DNA from: Paenibacillus nuruki
GTDB lineage: Bacteria > Bacillota > Bacilli > Paenibacillales > Paenibacillaceae
NCBI RefSeq assembly: GCF_001721045.1
Contig: NZ_MDER01000051.1
Span: 1-64,000 of the forward strand
Reading direction: 5' to 3'
Length of the DNA stretch: 64,000 nt
The position numbers were made by a program, and so were the translations under genes. The notes beneath the pieces were generated by a model that was not told where the DNA came from, did not search any database, and worked only from the letters and a program-made list of their open reading frames with translations. Shown here piece after piece: positions 53,934-63,958 of this stretch; the first letter of the stretch is position 1, and each line of letters begins with the position of its first letter.

Positions 53934-55601
53934 TTATTTATGAACGCTCTTATACCAGTCATTTACTTCTTTGGTTACTTCGTCTCCACCTGACGTTTTC
54001 CATGTCTGTACAAAAGTATCAAATGAATCGATAGGTGATTTACCGTAAATGATTTCGTTAAAGGTTTGACTCTCGATTTTGTTCAAATAGTCCATTTTTG
54101 TTTTCATGCTTTGTGTTGTTGGACCTGTAAACATATTTGGATAAGAACTGTCTTTCTGAGACATCAATACTTTAGCCGCTTCCGGTGTCAAAGGCCCATA
54201 GTTATTTTGAATATCACGTTCTAGACGAGTCTCTGCTTTACCACCATCTGCTAATTTAATCAAAGCATCCATTTGAGCATTAGGAATACGTGCGCCATCA
54301 CGAACTAACAAGTAACGTACACTGTTCACATAACCGCCCGGGATATTTTCGCCTGTCAACAATTTGCCTGAAGAATCGACATCGTAGTCATATCCTTTGA
54401 ATAGACCTTTATCAAATTCACTATTTGCTGAAGGATTAGCCAATTGATCAAACATATAGTTTTGGTACGTAAAGAATGCTTCAGGATGTTTCATGTTTTT
54501 ATTGATCAATGTTACGCCGTTCGTTGTTGTTGTACCATGACGCATCGCTTTGCCATTCGGTCCAACAGGGATCGTGATGGGTTTCCATACTGCACTTGGA
54601 ACGTTTTTCACAGTATCTTGTAAAGGCCATCCGCTCATCCAGTAAGGTCCTGGCAAAATACCTGCTGTACCTGCAACTGCTGGTTCAGAAGTTTTGTTTT
54701 CATCCCATAGTGCTGCTTCTTTCGGAATGTATCCTTTATCAAACCATTCTTTGATCTTCACCAGACCTTCTTTCATACCGGGTTGGATCGAACCGTATTG
54801 CAATGTACCATCAGAACCAAGATTCCATTGTTGAGGAATCGTTCCATAAGCTCCGAAGATCCACGAAGGATCACCCATCCATGTGTTCATAGAAGATTTG
54901 AATCCGATACTGAGTGGAATTACTTTATCTGGTGCTAATCCATCTGGATTATTGTTTTTGAAAGCTTCCATTACTTTTTCTAGCTCATCCATAGTAGTAG
55001 GCGCTTTCATATTTAGCTTGGTTAACCAATCTTGACGAATCCACAATACATAATCATGGTTGTATGCATAATCAAGTACAGGAATACCCATTTTTTTACC
55101 ATCACGGATATAAGGATTCCATACATTAGCATCTTCAGACATTGCTTTTTTCCATGTATCTGAAGCGTATTTGTCGAACAACGGTCCAACTTCGCTATAC
55201 ATACCAGAATCGATCAAATCTTGTGCAAGTTGCGAATCCGTATCACCGATTGTCACGACATCTGGCATTTCTTGTCCTGAAGACATTGCCAATCTGACTT
55301 TCGTTGCAAATGCACCGTTCGTATCGGTTACAGACCAGAGTGATTTGACATCAATACCGAATTTATCTTTTGCCCATTTGGTAGCTACGTTATTTTCAGC
55401 AGATTCTCCATTTTTAAATTGTAATGTTGGATCTACTCCCCACACTGTGGTGATCGTTACTGGTGGATCGTATTTCTCTTTGTATACGTTTTCAGTATTG
55501 ACCGCCGCAGGTGCGCTTTCTTTTCCGCCTCCGCATCCTGCTAGGCTTGCCGCTACAAGTAGTGTACTCATGACGATTGTTGCTGTTTTCTTGATTCCCA
55601 T
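53934..55601 (-). CDS. Extracellular sugar-binding lipoprotein (LplA-like)
   Basis: About 555 residues. The lipobox has Cys23 (SLAGCGGG). It is a large cluster-B-type solute-binding protein; the length near 550 is typical of LplA/YtcQ proteins. It captures an oligosaccharide for the two permeases encoded downstream. The start at 55601 has GGGGGAG upstream. Neighbouring galactan enzymes suggest galacto-oligosaccharide as ligand, by context only. Confidence 0.9.
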   Translation of the reverse strand: MGIKKTATIVMSTLLVAASLAGCGGGKESAPAAVNTENVYKEKYDPPVTITTVWGVDPTLQFKNGESAENNVATKWAKDKFGIDVKSLWSVTDTNGAFATKVRLAMSSGQEMPDVVTIGDTDSQLAQDLIDSGMYSEVGPLFDKYASDTWKKAMSEDANVWNPYIRDGKKMGIPVLDYAYNHDYVLWIRQDWLTKLNMKAPTTMDELEKVMEAFKNNNPDGLAPDKVIPLSIGFKSSMNTWMGDPSWIFGAYGTIPQQWNLGSDGTLQYGSIQPGMKEGLVKIKEWFDKGYIPKEAALWDENKTSEPAVAGTAGILPGPYWMSGWPLQDTVKNVPSAVWKPITIPVGPNGKAMRHGTTTTNGVTLINKNMKHPEAFFTYQNYMFDQLANPSANSEFDKGLFKGYDYDVDSSGKLLTGENIPGGYVNSVRYLLVRDGARIPNAQMDALIKLADGGKAETRLERDIQNNYGPLTPEAAKVLMSQKDSSYPNMFTGPTTQSMKTKMDYLNKIESQTFNEIIYGKSPIDSFDTFVQTWKTSGGDEVTKEVNDWYKSVHK

Positions 55602-55749
55602 GTTGCTCCCCCTTATTTTACATTCAAGCTTATTATTGCTCACGTTCGTTCATATTGTATGTTGCTTCTTGCTTACTTCTTAAGTATAGGTGCAAGAACA
55701 TCAATCGCCTATGTCACGAATATAACATTCCTGCACCTTTTGCAATCAT

Positions 55750-57354
55750 TTATGTTTCACGGAACTCATTTGGAGTCATTCCGTAATGTTTTTTGAACAA
55801 TTTGCTAAAGTATTGGGGGTTTTGATAACCTAACGCTGCGGTAATCTCATAAATTTTGCTATTGGTGTGTTTGAGCATATATAATGCTTTTTCCATCCGA
55901 ATCCGAATAATATAATCGCCCAGTCCTTCACCTGTTTCTGTTTTATAGATTTTAGACAAATACACGGGATGAAGAAATACACGATCTGCAATCGTTTTGA
56001 CCGATACATCTTGCCCTAGACTTTCAGCGACCATTTCTTGCACTTGCTTCACAATACGGCTACGACTTGGTTCTAATGCTGAAGGTGTTCCTTGCAGTTC
56101 AATCCGGGTCAGCACACTATTGCACCACAGACGAAGCTTGCTGAGTGAACCTGTAATCTGTTGCGCTGAAAAAGGGTCTAATCCTCCTGAATCCGAAGCT
56201 GCTAATTTGTAGCCATGATGATGTGCCATATACACCAGTGCATTACTCACTGCCAGATAGACTTCATACAAATGTTCATGGGTTAAGGGTAAGGACTCCA
56301 TCGTATCAAGCACTTGATCGACCTTTTGCTTAGCGGCATTCCATTGTGCAGATTCTAACAGATGAATAAGCGCTGGCGGTTTGTAGAGCGATTCCATAAA
56401 TTTCATAGCAGATGGACGTTCTAACGGTTGATGCTGTTCTTGAATAAAATGAATGCCTTGTTCTGCTGCTGCATAAGCCAGATGAGCAAAACGCATCATA
56501 TGACGATAGGTCGATGACATTTCTGCCGGGAATACAAAGGGATCACTAACCCAGAAAGACAAATTCGTTTTCAAATAACGATGTACGCTATCTCTTAGTT
56601 CACGTATGTGTAGCTTATAACCCGAGTAGATCTGAGCATCATACTGCCATAAGATCACCAGACCTCCTTGTGGTGCTCTTCCTAACCAGACTCCTCCATG
56701 CGCACCTAGAATCTCATTTGTAATATTCCCAATCGCATATTCTAACAATCGAATTGCTTCTTCTGTCTGATCTTGGGTGTATGATCCTGGAGGAACAAAT
56801 AACATCTGCGCTGTATGATTTGGCTTAATCTGAATATCATACGTTTCTAAGCGAGATAACATGCTACGATCAGAAGCTTCTCTGCCAAGCAGTAGATCAT
56901 TTAGCAGACCATCTCGCAACAACTCAAGCTCCGATTGACGCTGATAAGCCAGCTGATTATATTTATCTGTCTGTCCCCACTCCGCTTCAATCTCATTCAC
57001 TACACGACGAATACTTTCCATAAATGGATCATCATCAACAGGCTTGAGAATATAATCGCCTGCTTTGAGACGAATCGCTTTCTGTGCATATTCAAAATCA
57101 GAATAACCAGTTAACACCAGTGTACGAATATGTGGCCATGTATTTCCGATTTCAGCTAGTAACTCGAGTCCATCCCGATCAGGCATACGGATATCAGTCA
57201 CTACGATATCAATATCATATTTTTTCAACGTTGTCAGTGCTTGATCTACTGAATCTGCACGATACACGTCTTCTATCCCTAATTCTGTCCATGGAATCGT
57301 GAGTTCTAAGCTTTCCGTAACATAAGATTCATCATCGACAAGTAAAATGTTCAT
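55750..57354 (-). CDS. YesN-type AraC response regulator
   Basis: A 534-residue regulator. The receiver (1-about 120) has Asp54 in 'VVTDIRMPDRDG' and Lys near 104 ('YILKPV'). A long middle region of unclear fold follows, and the AraC helix-turn-helix pair closes it (about 430-530, 'VKTIADRVFLHPVYLSKIYK', 'IYEITAALGYQNPQYFSKLF'). It is encoded 10 bp after its kinase. It probably activates the binding-protein/permease operon just downstream. Confidence 0.93.
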   Translation of the reverse strand: MNILLVDDESYVTESLELTIPWTELGIEDVYRADSVDQALTTLKKYDIDIVVTDIRMPDRDGLELLAEIGNTWPHIRTLVLTGYSDFEYAQKAIRLKAGDYILKPVDDDPFMESIRRVVNEIEAEWGQTDKYNQLAYQRQSELELLRDGLLNDLLLGREASDRSMLSRLETYDIQIKPNHTAQMLFVPPGSYTQDQTEEAIRLLEYAIGNITNEILGAHGGVWLGRAPQGGLVILWQYDAQIYSGYKLHIRELRDSVHRYLKTNLSFWVSDPFVFPAEMSSTYRHMMRFAHLAYAAAEQGIHFIQEQHQPLERPSAMKFMESLYKPPALIHLLESAQWNAAKQKVDQVLDTMESLPLTHEHLYEVYLAVSNALVYMAHHHGYKLAASDSGGLDPFSAQQITGSLSKLRLWCNSVLTRIELQGTPSALEPSRSRIVKQVQEMVAESLGQDVSVKTIADRVFLHPVYLSKIYKTETGEGLGDYIIRIRMEKALYMLKHTNSKIYEITAALGYQNPQYFSKLFKKHYGMTPNEFRET

Positions 57355-57364
57355 AATTAACGGT

Positions 57365-59113
57365 TCACTCCTGAATGTTAGTTCCTTTATTTTGCGTCCA
57401 ACTGAGAGTTACTTTAAGTCCACCTAATTCAGATGGTGACAAATGCACCCCGGATTGCTCGCCAAAACGCAATGTTAATCGTTGATGTACATTCCATAGT
57501 CCACAGCCCATTTCTTCGCCTAATGGTTCGGATAGACTCTGTTGTAGATGTGCTAAAGCTTCAGGTTCCATTCCTTTTCCATCATCTTCTACACTCAAAA
57601 ACCACTGTTCTTCATCACACCAACCATGAATAGTAATTAATCCTGCTGACGAATACCGCTCAATGCCATGAATCACTGCATTTTCAACAAGTGGTTGTAC
57701 AATCAGCGGTGGAATCAGAATGTGTTTGATATTTTCTGACAAATGAATATTATAATTCAATCTGGACATACGCATCTGCTGAATTTCCAAATAATTTTGG
57801 ACAAAATCAATTTCTTCTGTCATCGGAACCAGATCACGTTCTTGACGGGTTGTATATCGATAATATTGAGACAAATTTTTGGACATCGCAATAACGGCTT
57901 GCTGGTTATTCAGCTTCGCCATACTGGTAATAAATGAAAAGCAATTGTAAAAAAAGTGCGGATTAATCTGTGACTGTAGCTGCTTCAGCCTAGCTTCACG
58001 CACATGAATTTTCTCCATATACACATTTTCAAATAGAGATTGGATCTGCGCCACCATTGAGTTAAAGCGAATCGATAGATAAGCAAATTCACTTCTACCT
58101 TTCGGTCGTATACGTACCGAGTAATCTTCTTGTTTTAACCGATCAAATCCAGCAATCAACTGACGAATCGGAACCTGTACCTGTGCGTATAGAAGATAAG
58201 AAGCCAGACAGCTCATTAATAACAGAGCGATCATCGACAAATAAAATAATCGATTCGAATTATGGATCGGCTGTAACACATCGTCCAAAGGAATATAGTC
58301 TACCATGTACCAACCGGTTACTTCAGATCGAACAGCATTCACCATGTACTGTTGATCCGCGATCTCAATCGTGCGACTTTCTAAAGCTTGTAATGGCTTT
58401 TCTCTAAGGTGACTGATCAATTCATCTGTTAAGACATGATCAGCTGAACGATTATAGACGACACCCAGTTCTGGATTATAGTAAAAAGGATCACGTCGAC
58501 CATCACTTTTGAATTTATCAAGCATATCTTGAATATTACTACTATCAAATTCCACCCGTATCACGGTACTTGCATCTCGCAAATCTGGAGTATTGGCAGT
58601 ATACGGAGAAATGGTTGTCCATGAAAAATTGAATGTGGTTCTGTTATTATCATGTAATGAAGTGACTTGCCAGCCGGGCTTCGCCCAACGTTGAGCTTGA
58701 CTGATACGATAGTCTTTCATATCGTTATCTGTGACTAACCGCATCAGGCTTGGCGAATAGATCGACAAATGACTTCGCCAGTTCGATGAACTTTCTTGAA
58801 TCGCTAATTTACCTTGAATACGCTTGACCAATGTGATCGCATCAAGATTTAGATATCCATTTTGCAAATAAATATCATTAAAACTCACAATATCCGGATC
58901 ATGAATTAACAAATTCGGCCATGATGATAATAATTCGATGTTGGTATTAACCTGTGTCTGAAAAAAGTTCAATTGATTAATATTCGATTGATTCAGTTCC
59001 CGGCTGAGTACTTCTGTTGTTGTACGGTTAGAGTAGATATACAGAATCATAATAGGAATCAGCATTATCACAATTAACATAACCATCTTAGTAAATAAAT
59101 TATATCGATACAT
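57365..59113 (-). CDS. YesM-type sensor histidine kinase
   Basis: A 582-residue kinase. TM1 at about 10-28, an extracellular sensor of about 250 residues, TM2 at about 283-305, and a HAMP domain. The His_kinase domain has 'LQSQINPHFFYNCFSFI' (phospho-His near 380). The HATPase has 'PLVENAVIHGIER' and 'DDGKGM'. It senses an extracellular sugar signal and phosphorylates the YesN-type partner. It starts 6 bp after the DUF1361 gene, so they are probably co-transcribed. Confidence 0.93.
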   Translation of the reverse strand: MYRYNLFTKMVMLIVIMLIPIMILYIYSNRTTTEVLSRELNQSNINQLNFFQTQVNTNIELLSSWPNLLIHDPDIVSFNDIYLQNGYLNLDAITLVKRIQGKLAIQESSSNWRSHLSIYSPSLMRLVTDNDMKDYRISQAQRWAKPGWQVTSLHDNNRTTFNFSWTTISPYTANTPDLRDASTVIRVEFDSSNIQDMLDKFKSDGRRDPFYYNPELGVVYNRSADHVLTDELISHLREKPLQALESRTIEIADQQYMVNAVRSEVTGWYMVDYIPLDDVLQPIHNSNRLFYLSMIALLLMSCLASYLLYAQVQVPIRQLIAGFDRLKQEDYSVRIRPKGRSEFAYLSIRFNSMVAQIQSLFENVYMEKIHVREARLKQLQSQINPHFFYNCFSFITSMAKLNNQQAVIAMSKNLSQYYRYTTRQERDLVPMTEEIDFVQNYLEIQQMRMSRLNYNIHLSENIKHILIPPLIVQPLVENAVIHGIERYSSAGLITIHGWCDEEQWFLSVEDDGKGMEPEALAHLQQSLSEPLGEEMGCGLWNVHQRLTLRFGEQSGVHLSPSELGGLKVTLSWTQNKGTNIQE

Positions 59114-59119
59114 CCTGCT

Positions 59120-59848
59120 TCATCCTCGCCTTGTCATAAACATTCCGCCACGCATCATAAAATACCCAATCAGGCTAATCACCCAGATCATCGCTGTAAA
59201 AACAAACATAAAATGTAATTGCACCGGATCAGTCACAATGTCTATCACATCTTTCCAGATTGACTTGGGATGTGTTATCGCATTCCAACTATTCCAACGA
59301 ATAAACCGTCCAATATAGATACCGATACTGCTTAGAATCAGAACAATATGCGCAAATATCCACGAACGTACAACACCATAACGTTCACTGACTAATTGCT
59401 GTATGGAAGACAACGAATAGGTACCTAATCCCAAGCCTAAGATAGCCGCGACAAAAAATAAAAACAGATGATACCAGAATTCCAAATGAAATAAAAAGCG
59501 TTGTCCTGATGGAACTTCAAAATGAACAAACGGATGCAATGTGTCTGTTACCAGATATACTGAATTAGGATAAAACAATAACCAGACAATTCCTGCTCCA
59601 ACCACCAATATATTTTTGATCCAAGACTTACGTAACTTGACGAATACATCAATACATAGAGCCAGACCAATCGGAACCCAGCCTAGAAAAATGTCCCAGT
59701 TTAGATAACGGTAAATATCTCGCCCTGTATAATCTCGTAAATGAATACCTAGTGCTACACAAAACCCTGTAGCGATCAATAACGTGGTTAACATAACTAG
59801 TTTGCCTGTCCATACTTTGGTACCCCAGATATTGTAATTCTGATTCAT
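59120..59848 (-). CDS. DUF1361 membrane protein
   Basis: A 242-residue protein with about 7 membrane helices. The conserved 'GIVWLLFYPNSVYLVTD' (about 85-102) and 'GLGLGTYSL' identify DUF1361. No function is established for this family. Its start overlaps the upstream stop by one base (TAATG), so the two products are translationally linked. Confidence 0.82.
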   Translation of the reverse strand: MNQNYNIWGTKVWTGKLVMLTTLLIATGFCVALGIHLRDYTGRDIYRYLNWDIFLGWVPIGLALCIDVFVKLRKSWIKNILVVGAGIVWLLFYPNSVYLVTDTLHPFVHFEVPSGQRFLFHLEFWYHLFLFFVAAILGLGLGTYSLSSIQQLVSERYGVVRSWIFAHIVLILSSIGIYIGRFIRWNSWNAITHPKSIWKDVIDIVTDPVQLHFMFVFTAMIWVISLIGYFMMRGGMFMTRRG

Positions 59849-60801
59849 TATGATTCTCCTTGCTGGTCAAATTGTTCACAGTACTCTAGCATTTCTTCCA
59901 ATCGAGCCAATTGCTTGATCCAATCGCTAGGAATCTGATCATAACCGTAATGTATTCCAGCTAGTCCTCCTGCTACAGCGGCTGTTGTATCGGTATCTTC
60001 ACCTAGATTCACTGCTTGTAATACCGCATCTCGATAATTTGAAGTATGCAGAAGTACCCATATACTGGCTTCTAATGTGTGCACTACATATCCGCTTGAA
60101 GAGATTTCTTCTATAGGAAACTGATCGATCGAGCCACTAAGTAAGCGCTGATACCGTTCTATTTCTGGATAATCGGCATATTCACTATTAATGATCTGAC
60201 AAGCCTTTTGATAGCCATCTTTGATTGTCATCCGTGAAGAAGCTTGTAACAGCTGGATGCCTATTTCAACATAAATAATACCCCCAAGAATAGATACAGG
60301 ATGACGATGCGTTAAAGAAGATACACGTGTAATCCAATCCAGACGTGTACTCGCATCTTGATCAACTAATTTATAAATTAAAGGCAGAATACGCATCAAT
60401 GATCCATTCCCATTGCTATACTCGTCATGACCGCCTGCTTGTTCTGGATGGTTCGGATCTTTTTCTATAAGTGCAATGGCTTTTCGGGTCGCAATCCCAA
60501 TATCAAATACTTCATAGTGTGCACCCCAGAGCCCTTGACGATACCACTGAATAAAACGTCTTCCCAAATCGATCGTATCCAATTGTGGATGGTGAACAAG
60601 ACTAACTAATAATGCGACCGTCAATGCACCATCGTCTGACCACGTCCCTGCTGGTTGTTGATGAGTACCATAACCGATCATATCTACAGCAGGCTGACGA
60701 GCTATGATTGAACGATCCAAAAATTCATAAGGGACACCTACAGCGTCTCCAACTAACAATCCGATGATTCCATCTTTACTAGAATGGTTTATAAATGACA
60801 T
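59848..60801 (-). CDS. ADP-ribosylglycohydrolase family protein
   Basis: About 317 residues. Dinuclear Mg site motifs: 'GLLVGDAVGVPYE' (about 13-25), 'GTWSDDGALTVALL' (about 51-64) and 'LGEDTDTTAAVAGGLAG' toward the C-terminus. It removes ADP-ribose from proteins or small molecules. The start at 60801 has AAGGAG upstream; the longer frame lacks it. It is the first gene of a run through DUF1361 to the YesM/YesN system. Confidence 0.88.
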   Translation of the reverse strand: MSFINHSSKDGIIGLLVGDAVGVPYEFLDRSIIARQPAVDMIGYGTHQQPAGTWSDDGALTVALLVSLVHHPQLDTIDLGRRFIQWYRQGLWGAHYEVFDIGIATRKAIALIEKDPNHPEQAGGHDEYSNGNGSLMRILPLIYKLVDQDASTRLDWITRVSSLTHRHPVSILGGIIYVEIGIQLLQASSRMTIKDGYQKACQIINSEYADYPEIERYQRLLSGSIDQFPIEEISSSGYVVHTLEASIWVLLHTSNYRDAVLQAVNLGEDTDTTAAVAGGLAGIHYGYDQIPSDWIKQLARLEEMLEYCEQFDQQGES

Positions 60802-60887
60802 ATTATGTAGTCTCCTTCTCTGATTAATTTCAATGTATAAATCATTTAATGCTATAATAATTTCCAAACTTATGAGGAGTGAGCGAT

Positions 60888-61664
60888 ATGATTATTGATA
60901 TACAACACGCCAGCTGGCGCAGAGATCAGACTACGATTATCAACGATATTTCCTGGCAAGTACAGCCCGGAGAACATTGGTGCTTACTCGGTCTCAACGG
61001 TTCGGGCAAAACCACATTACTGAATATGGTGAATGGTTACATTTGGCCGACAACAGGTAGTATTAACGTGCTTGATGAACAATTTGGTGCTGTCGATCTG
61101 CGAGAACATCGCAAAAAAATCGGCTGGGTCAGTACATCGATGCAACAACGATTACATGGTCATGAGAAAGCAGAGAACATTGTGCTTAGTGGCAAATTTG
61201 CTTCGATTGGTATTTACAATCAGATCGAAGAACAAGATCATGCACAAGCTTTATCTATTATGAAGCAATTGGATGCCGAAAGGCTAGTAGGACGCACTTA
61301 TGATACCTTATCTCAAGGAGAGCGGCAACGTATTCTGATTGCTAGAGCTTTGATGGCGTCGCCAGAATTGCTGATTTTGGATGAACCTTGTACAGGGCTT
61401 GATATTTTTTCACGTGATCAATTACTGCATCGCATACAATCGATAGCAATGCAAGATCATGCGCCTACATTACTCTATGTTACGCATCATATCGAAGAAA
61501 TCATGCCTTGCTTTAACAAAACATTATTGATTCGCGATGGAGCGGTATTTGCTTCAGGTGATACAACAGCGATGGTGGAATCCAAGCAACTCAGTTCTTT
61601 TTTCAATACCCCTGTAGATGTACGATCCGAAACCGGACAACGCTACTCTATTCGCTTGGTATAA
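60888..61664 (+). CDS. ABC transporter ATP-binding protein (YlmA-like)
   Basis: About 258 residues, one ATPase domain. Walker A 'GLNGSGKTTLL' (about 37-47), signature 'LSQGERQR', Walker B 'LLILDEPC' and the switch His in 'YVTHHIEE'. No permease is adjacent, so it may work with a permease encoded elsewhere or be a cytoplasmic ATPase. The ATG at 60888 follows GAGGAG by 8 bp; a GTG at 60879 overlaps that site. A TATAAT at 60853-60858 could be the -10. Confidence 0.88.
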   Translation: MIIDIQHASWRRDQTTIINDISWQVQPGEHWCLLGLNGSGKTTLLNMVNGYIWPTTGSINVLDEQFGAVDLREHRKKIGWVSTSMQQRLHGHEKAENIVLSGKFASIGIYNQIEEQDHAQALSIMKQLDAERLVGRTYDTLSQGERQRILIARALMASPELLILDEPCTGLDIFSRDQLLHRIQSIAMQDHAPTLLYVTHHIEEIMPCFNKTLLIRDGAVFASGDTTAMVESKQLSSFFNTPVDVRSETGQRYSIRLV

Positions 61665-61773
61665 TAAGTAAAATAATCGTCAAGGGTACGGTTACAGACT
61701 TTATTTGTACTTCATGCTCGATTACTCACCACATCGATACATCTAAGAATAAATCACATAAAGGAGTATACCT

Positions 61774-62748
61774 ATGAACTATCGTAACCTTGGAAAAAGT
61801 GGATTAAAAGTATCTGAACTGGGTCTGGGTACCAACTCTTTTGGCAAACGTGCAGATCAAGAAACATCGATTCGTATTTTACATACTGCTATAGATCGGG
61901 GAATTAATTTTATTGATACCGCTAATATCTATGCAGGCACAGCTTCAGAACGCATTATTGGTCAAGGTCTACAAGGTGGTAAACGTCAACAAGTGGTATT
62001 AACGACCAAAGCTGGTCTTCCAATGGGTGAAGGTCCTAATGATCGTGGTTCTTCTCGTTATCATCTTGAACGCGAATTGGATCAAAGTCTCAAACGGTTG
62101 CAGACCGATTATGTAGATCTGTATCAAATTCATACGTTCGATCCATATACTCCATTAGAAGAAACATTGCGTACACTAGATGATATGGTACGTTCAGGTA
62201 AAGTAAGGTATATCGGCGCTTCGAATTATGCGGCATGGGAATTGATGAAAGCATTAAGTATCAGTGACCAATTCAATCTCAATCGGTATGTATCACTTCA
62301 GACCTCATACTCTTTAGCAGATCGTACACCCGAGCAAGAAGTGGTTCCTTTATGTTTGGATCAAGGGTTAGGCATTATTCCTTATTTCCCTCTTGCTGGT
62401 GGTATTCTTACTGGTAAATATTCAGATAAGCAACCTTCTCCTTCAGGTTCGCGTGCAGATACAGATCCTTCTTTCCAGCGCTTTTTTAATACCCAACGTC
62501 TCAATCTAGGTGAAGTATTACGACTGTATGCACAAAATCGTTCCACGGAACCTACAACGCTTGCCTTAGCATGGTTACTTAAACGTCCTGCTGTTGCTAC
62601 AGTCATTGTAGGCGCTACACATGCAGATCAATTGGAAAGTAATCTGAATAGCTTAGACTATGTCATTAGTGATGAAGTCGATGCTCGATTAGATGAAATG
62701 AGCCGTTCAAACAAGAATGGAGAACCTTTTGCTAGTTATCGCATATAA
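61774..62748 (+). CDS. Aldo/keto reductase
   Basis: A 324-residue NADPH-dependent (alpha/beta)8 barrel. Catalytic tetrad candidates: Asp and Tyr in 'IDTANIYAG', Lys in 'TTKAG' and His in 'YQIHTFDP'. The C-terminal 'VIVGATHADQLESNL' binds cofactor. It resembles the potassium-channel-beta/YghZ type. It would reduce aldehydes or ketones; the substrate is unknown. AAGGAG lies upstream. Confidence 0.9.
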   Translation: MNYRNLGKSGLKVSELGLGTNSFGKRADQETSIRILHTAIDRGINFIDTANIYAGTASERIIGQGLQGGKRQQVVLTTKAGLPMGEGPNDRGSSRYHLERELDQSLKRLQTDYVDLYQIHTFDPYTPLEETLRTLDDMVRSGKVRYIGASNYAAWELMKALSISDQFNLNRYVSLQTSYSLADRTPEQEVVPLCLDQGLGIIPYFPLAGGILTGKYSDKQPSPSGSRADTDPSFQRFFNTQRLNLGEVLRLYAQNRSTEPTTLALAWLLKRPAVATVIVGATHADQLESNLNSLDYVISDEVDARLDEMSRSNKNGEPFASYRI

Positions 62749-62818
62749 TGAAGATAGGCATACTCTATATTTCGTGTAACTACCATCGTATTCAGAACCG
62801 TCGGGAGGTTAAATCATT

Positions 62819-63877
62819 ATGACCCATCATTCAGATTTGTATGCTTCGCACATTATCTATCCTGCACCTTTACAAGCAGGCGATCTTATCGGTATTATTG
62901 CTCCATCCAGTGGGTTAGAACCAGGGATTCATCATTTAATACACCGGTCTACAGCGTATCTGCATCAACTAGGGTATCAGACACGTGTCGGTAGTAGTGT
63001 ATGGACTAATGATAAATGTGTAAGCTTACCTAAAGAACAACGGGCAGCCGAGTTAGAGCAATTCCTGCTTGATGATAAGATCAAAGCCATTATTCCTCCA
63101 TGGGGTGGCGAATTTCTAATGGATATTTTGCCCTTATTAAATTGGGAAAAGATTCGTCAAGCCTCACCTACATGGATTCTAGGATTTTCAGATATTAGCA
63201 CTTTAACCTTTACGTATACGATGATGACAGGATATGCATCAGCTCATGGACCTGGAGTGGTTGATATTTCAGGAGCGGATGATAATCTAACGATTCGCTG
63301 GCAGGATCTTTTATCTGCTGCATCAGGACAAAGCGTCGAGCAATCATCTTCTACGTATCATCAGACGCATAGCGATTATTCGAAGCCTAATTTCAATCTA
63401 GATACGCCTACAGAATGGAAGATTCTCGGACAAGAAGATCAACCAGAATCTTCTCTTGAATTGTCAGGACGATTGATAGGTGGTTGTATGGATGTGCTTA
63501 CTCCACTGATCGGTACACCATGGGCTCCTGTGACTGATTTTATCCAACATTATGATCAAGAAGAAGGATTTATCTGGTATCTGGAAAGTTGTGAAATGAA
63601 TGCGGGTGATATTTATCGTCATCTCTGGCAAATGAATCAAGCGGGTTGGTTCCAGCATACACGTGGTGTGCTGATCGGTAGACCTGCTGGCTATACACCT
63701 GTCAAAAATTTCGAAATTCAAGATGCATTACAAGCTGTATTCGGAGAACAACAGATTCCTGTGATCTATAATGTAGATATTGGACATATTCCTCCGCAAC
63801 TTACGTTAATTAATGGGGCTAGTGCTCATATTCAAGTATCTAATGGATCAGGTACAGTTCAACAAACATTACGTTAA
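62819..63877 (+). CDS. LD-carboxypeptidase (S66/MccF-like)
   Basis: A 352-residue serine peptidase. The nucleophile elbow is 'LGFSDIST' (about 121-128). The other triad members probably lie in 'WYLESCEMN' (Glu) and 'DIGHIPPQ' (His). Family members trim tetrapeptides of recycled peptidoglycan or cleave microcin-C-type compounds. There is no signal peptide, so it acts in the cytoplasm. GGGAGG lies 9 bp upstream of the ATG. Confidence 0.9.
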   Translation: MTHHSDLYASHIIYPAPLQAGDLIGIIAPSSGLEPGIHHLIHRSTAYLHQLGYQTRVGSSVWTNDKCVSLPKEQRAAELEQFLLDDKIKAIIPPWGGEFLMDILPLLNWEKIRQASPTWILGFSDISTLTFTYTMMTGYASAHGPGVVDISGADDNLTIRWQDLLSAASGQSVEQSSSTYHQTHSDYSKPNFNLDTPTEWKILGQEDQPESSLELSGRLIGGCMDVLTPLIGTPWAPVTDFIQHYDQEEGFIWYLESCEMNAGDIYRHLWQMNQAGWFQHTRGVLIGRPAGYTPVKNFEIQDALQAVFGEQQIPVIYNVDIGHIPPQLTLINGASAHIQVSNGSGTVQQTLR

Positions 63878-63881
63878 ATAA

Positions 63882-63925
63882 CAAAAAGACTGCGTCCTCA
63901 GTAATCTTGGGATGCAGTCTTTTTG
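63882..63925. terminator. Terminator at the end of the LD-carboxypeptidase gene
   Basis: AAAAAGACTGC pairs with GCAGTCTTTTTG, with further partial pairing inside. T runs on both strands suit convergent genes. Confidence 0.85.
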
Positions 63926-63958
63926 TGTTCTATATTGATTCATCATACAGATAGAAAC

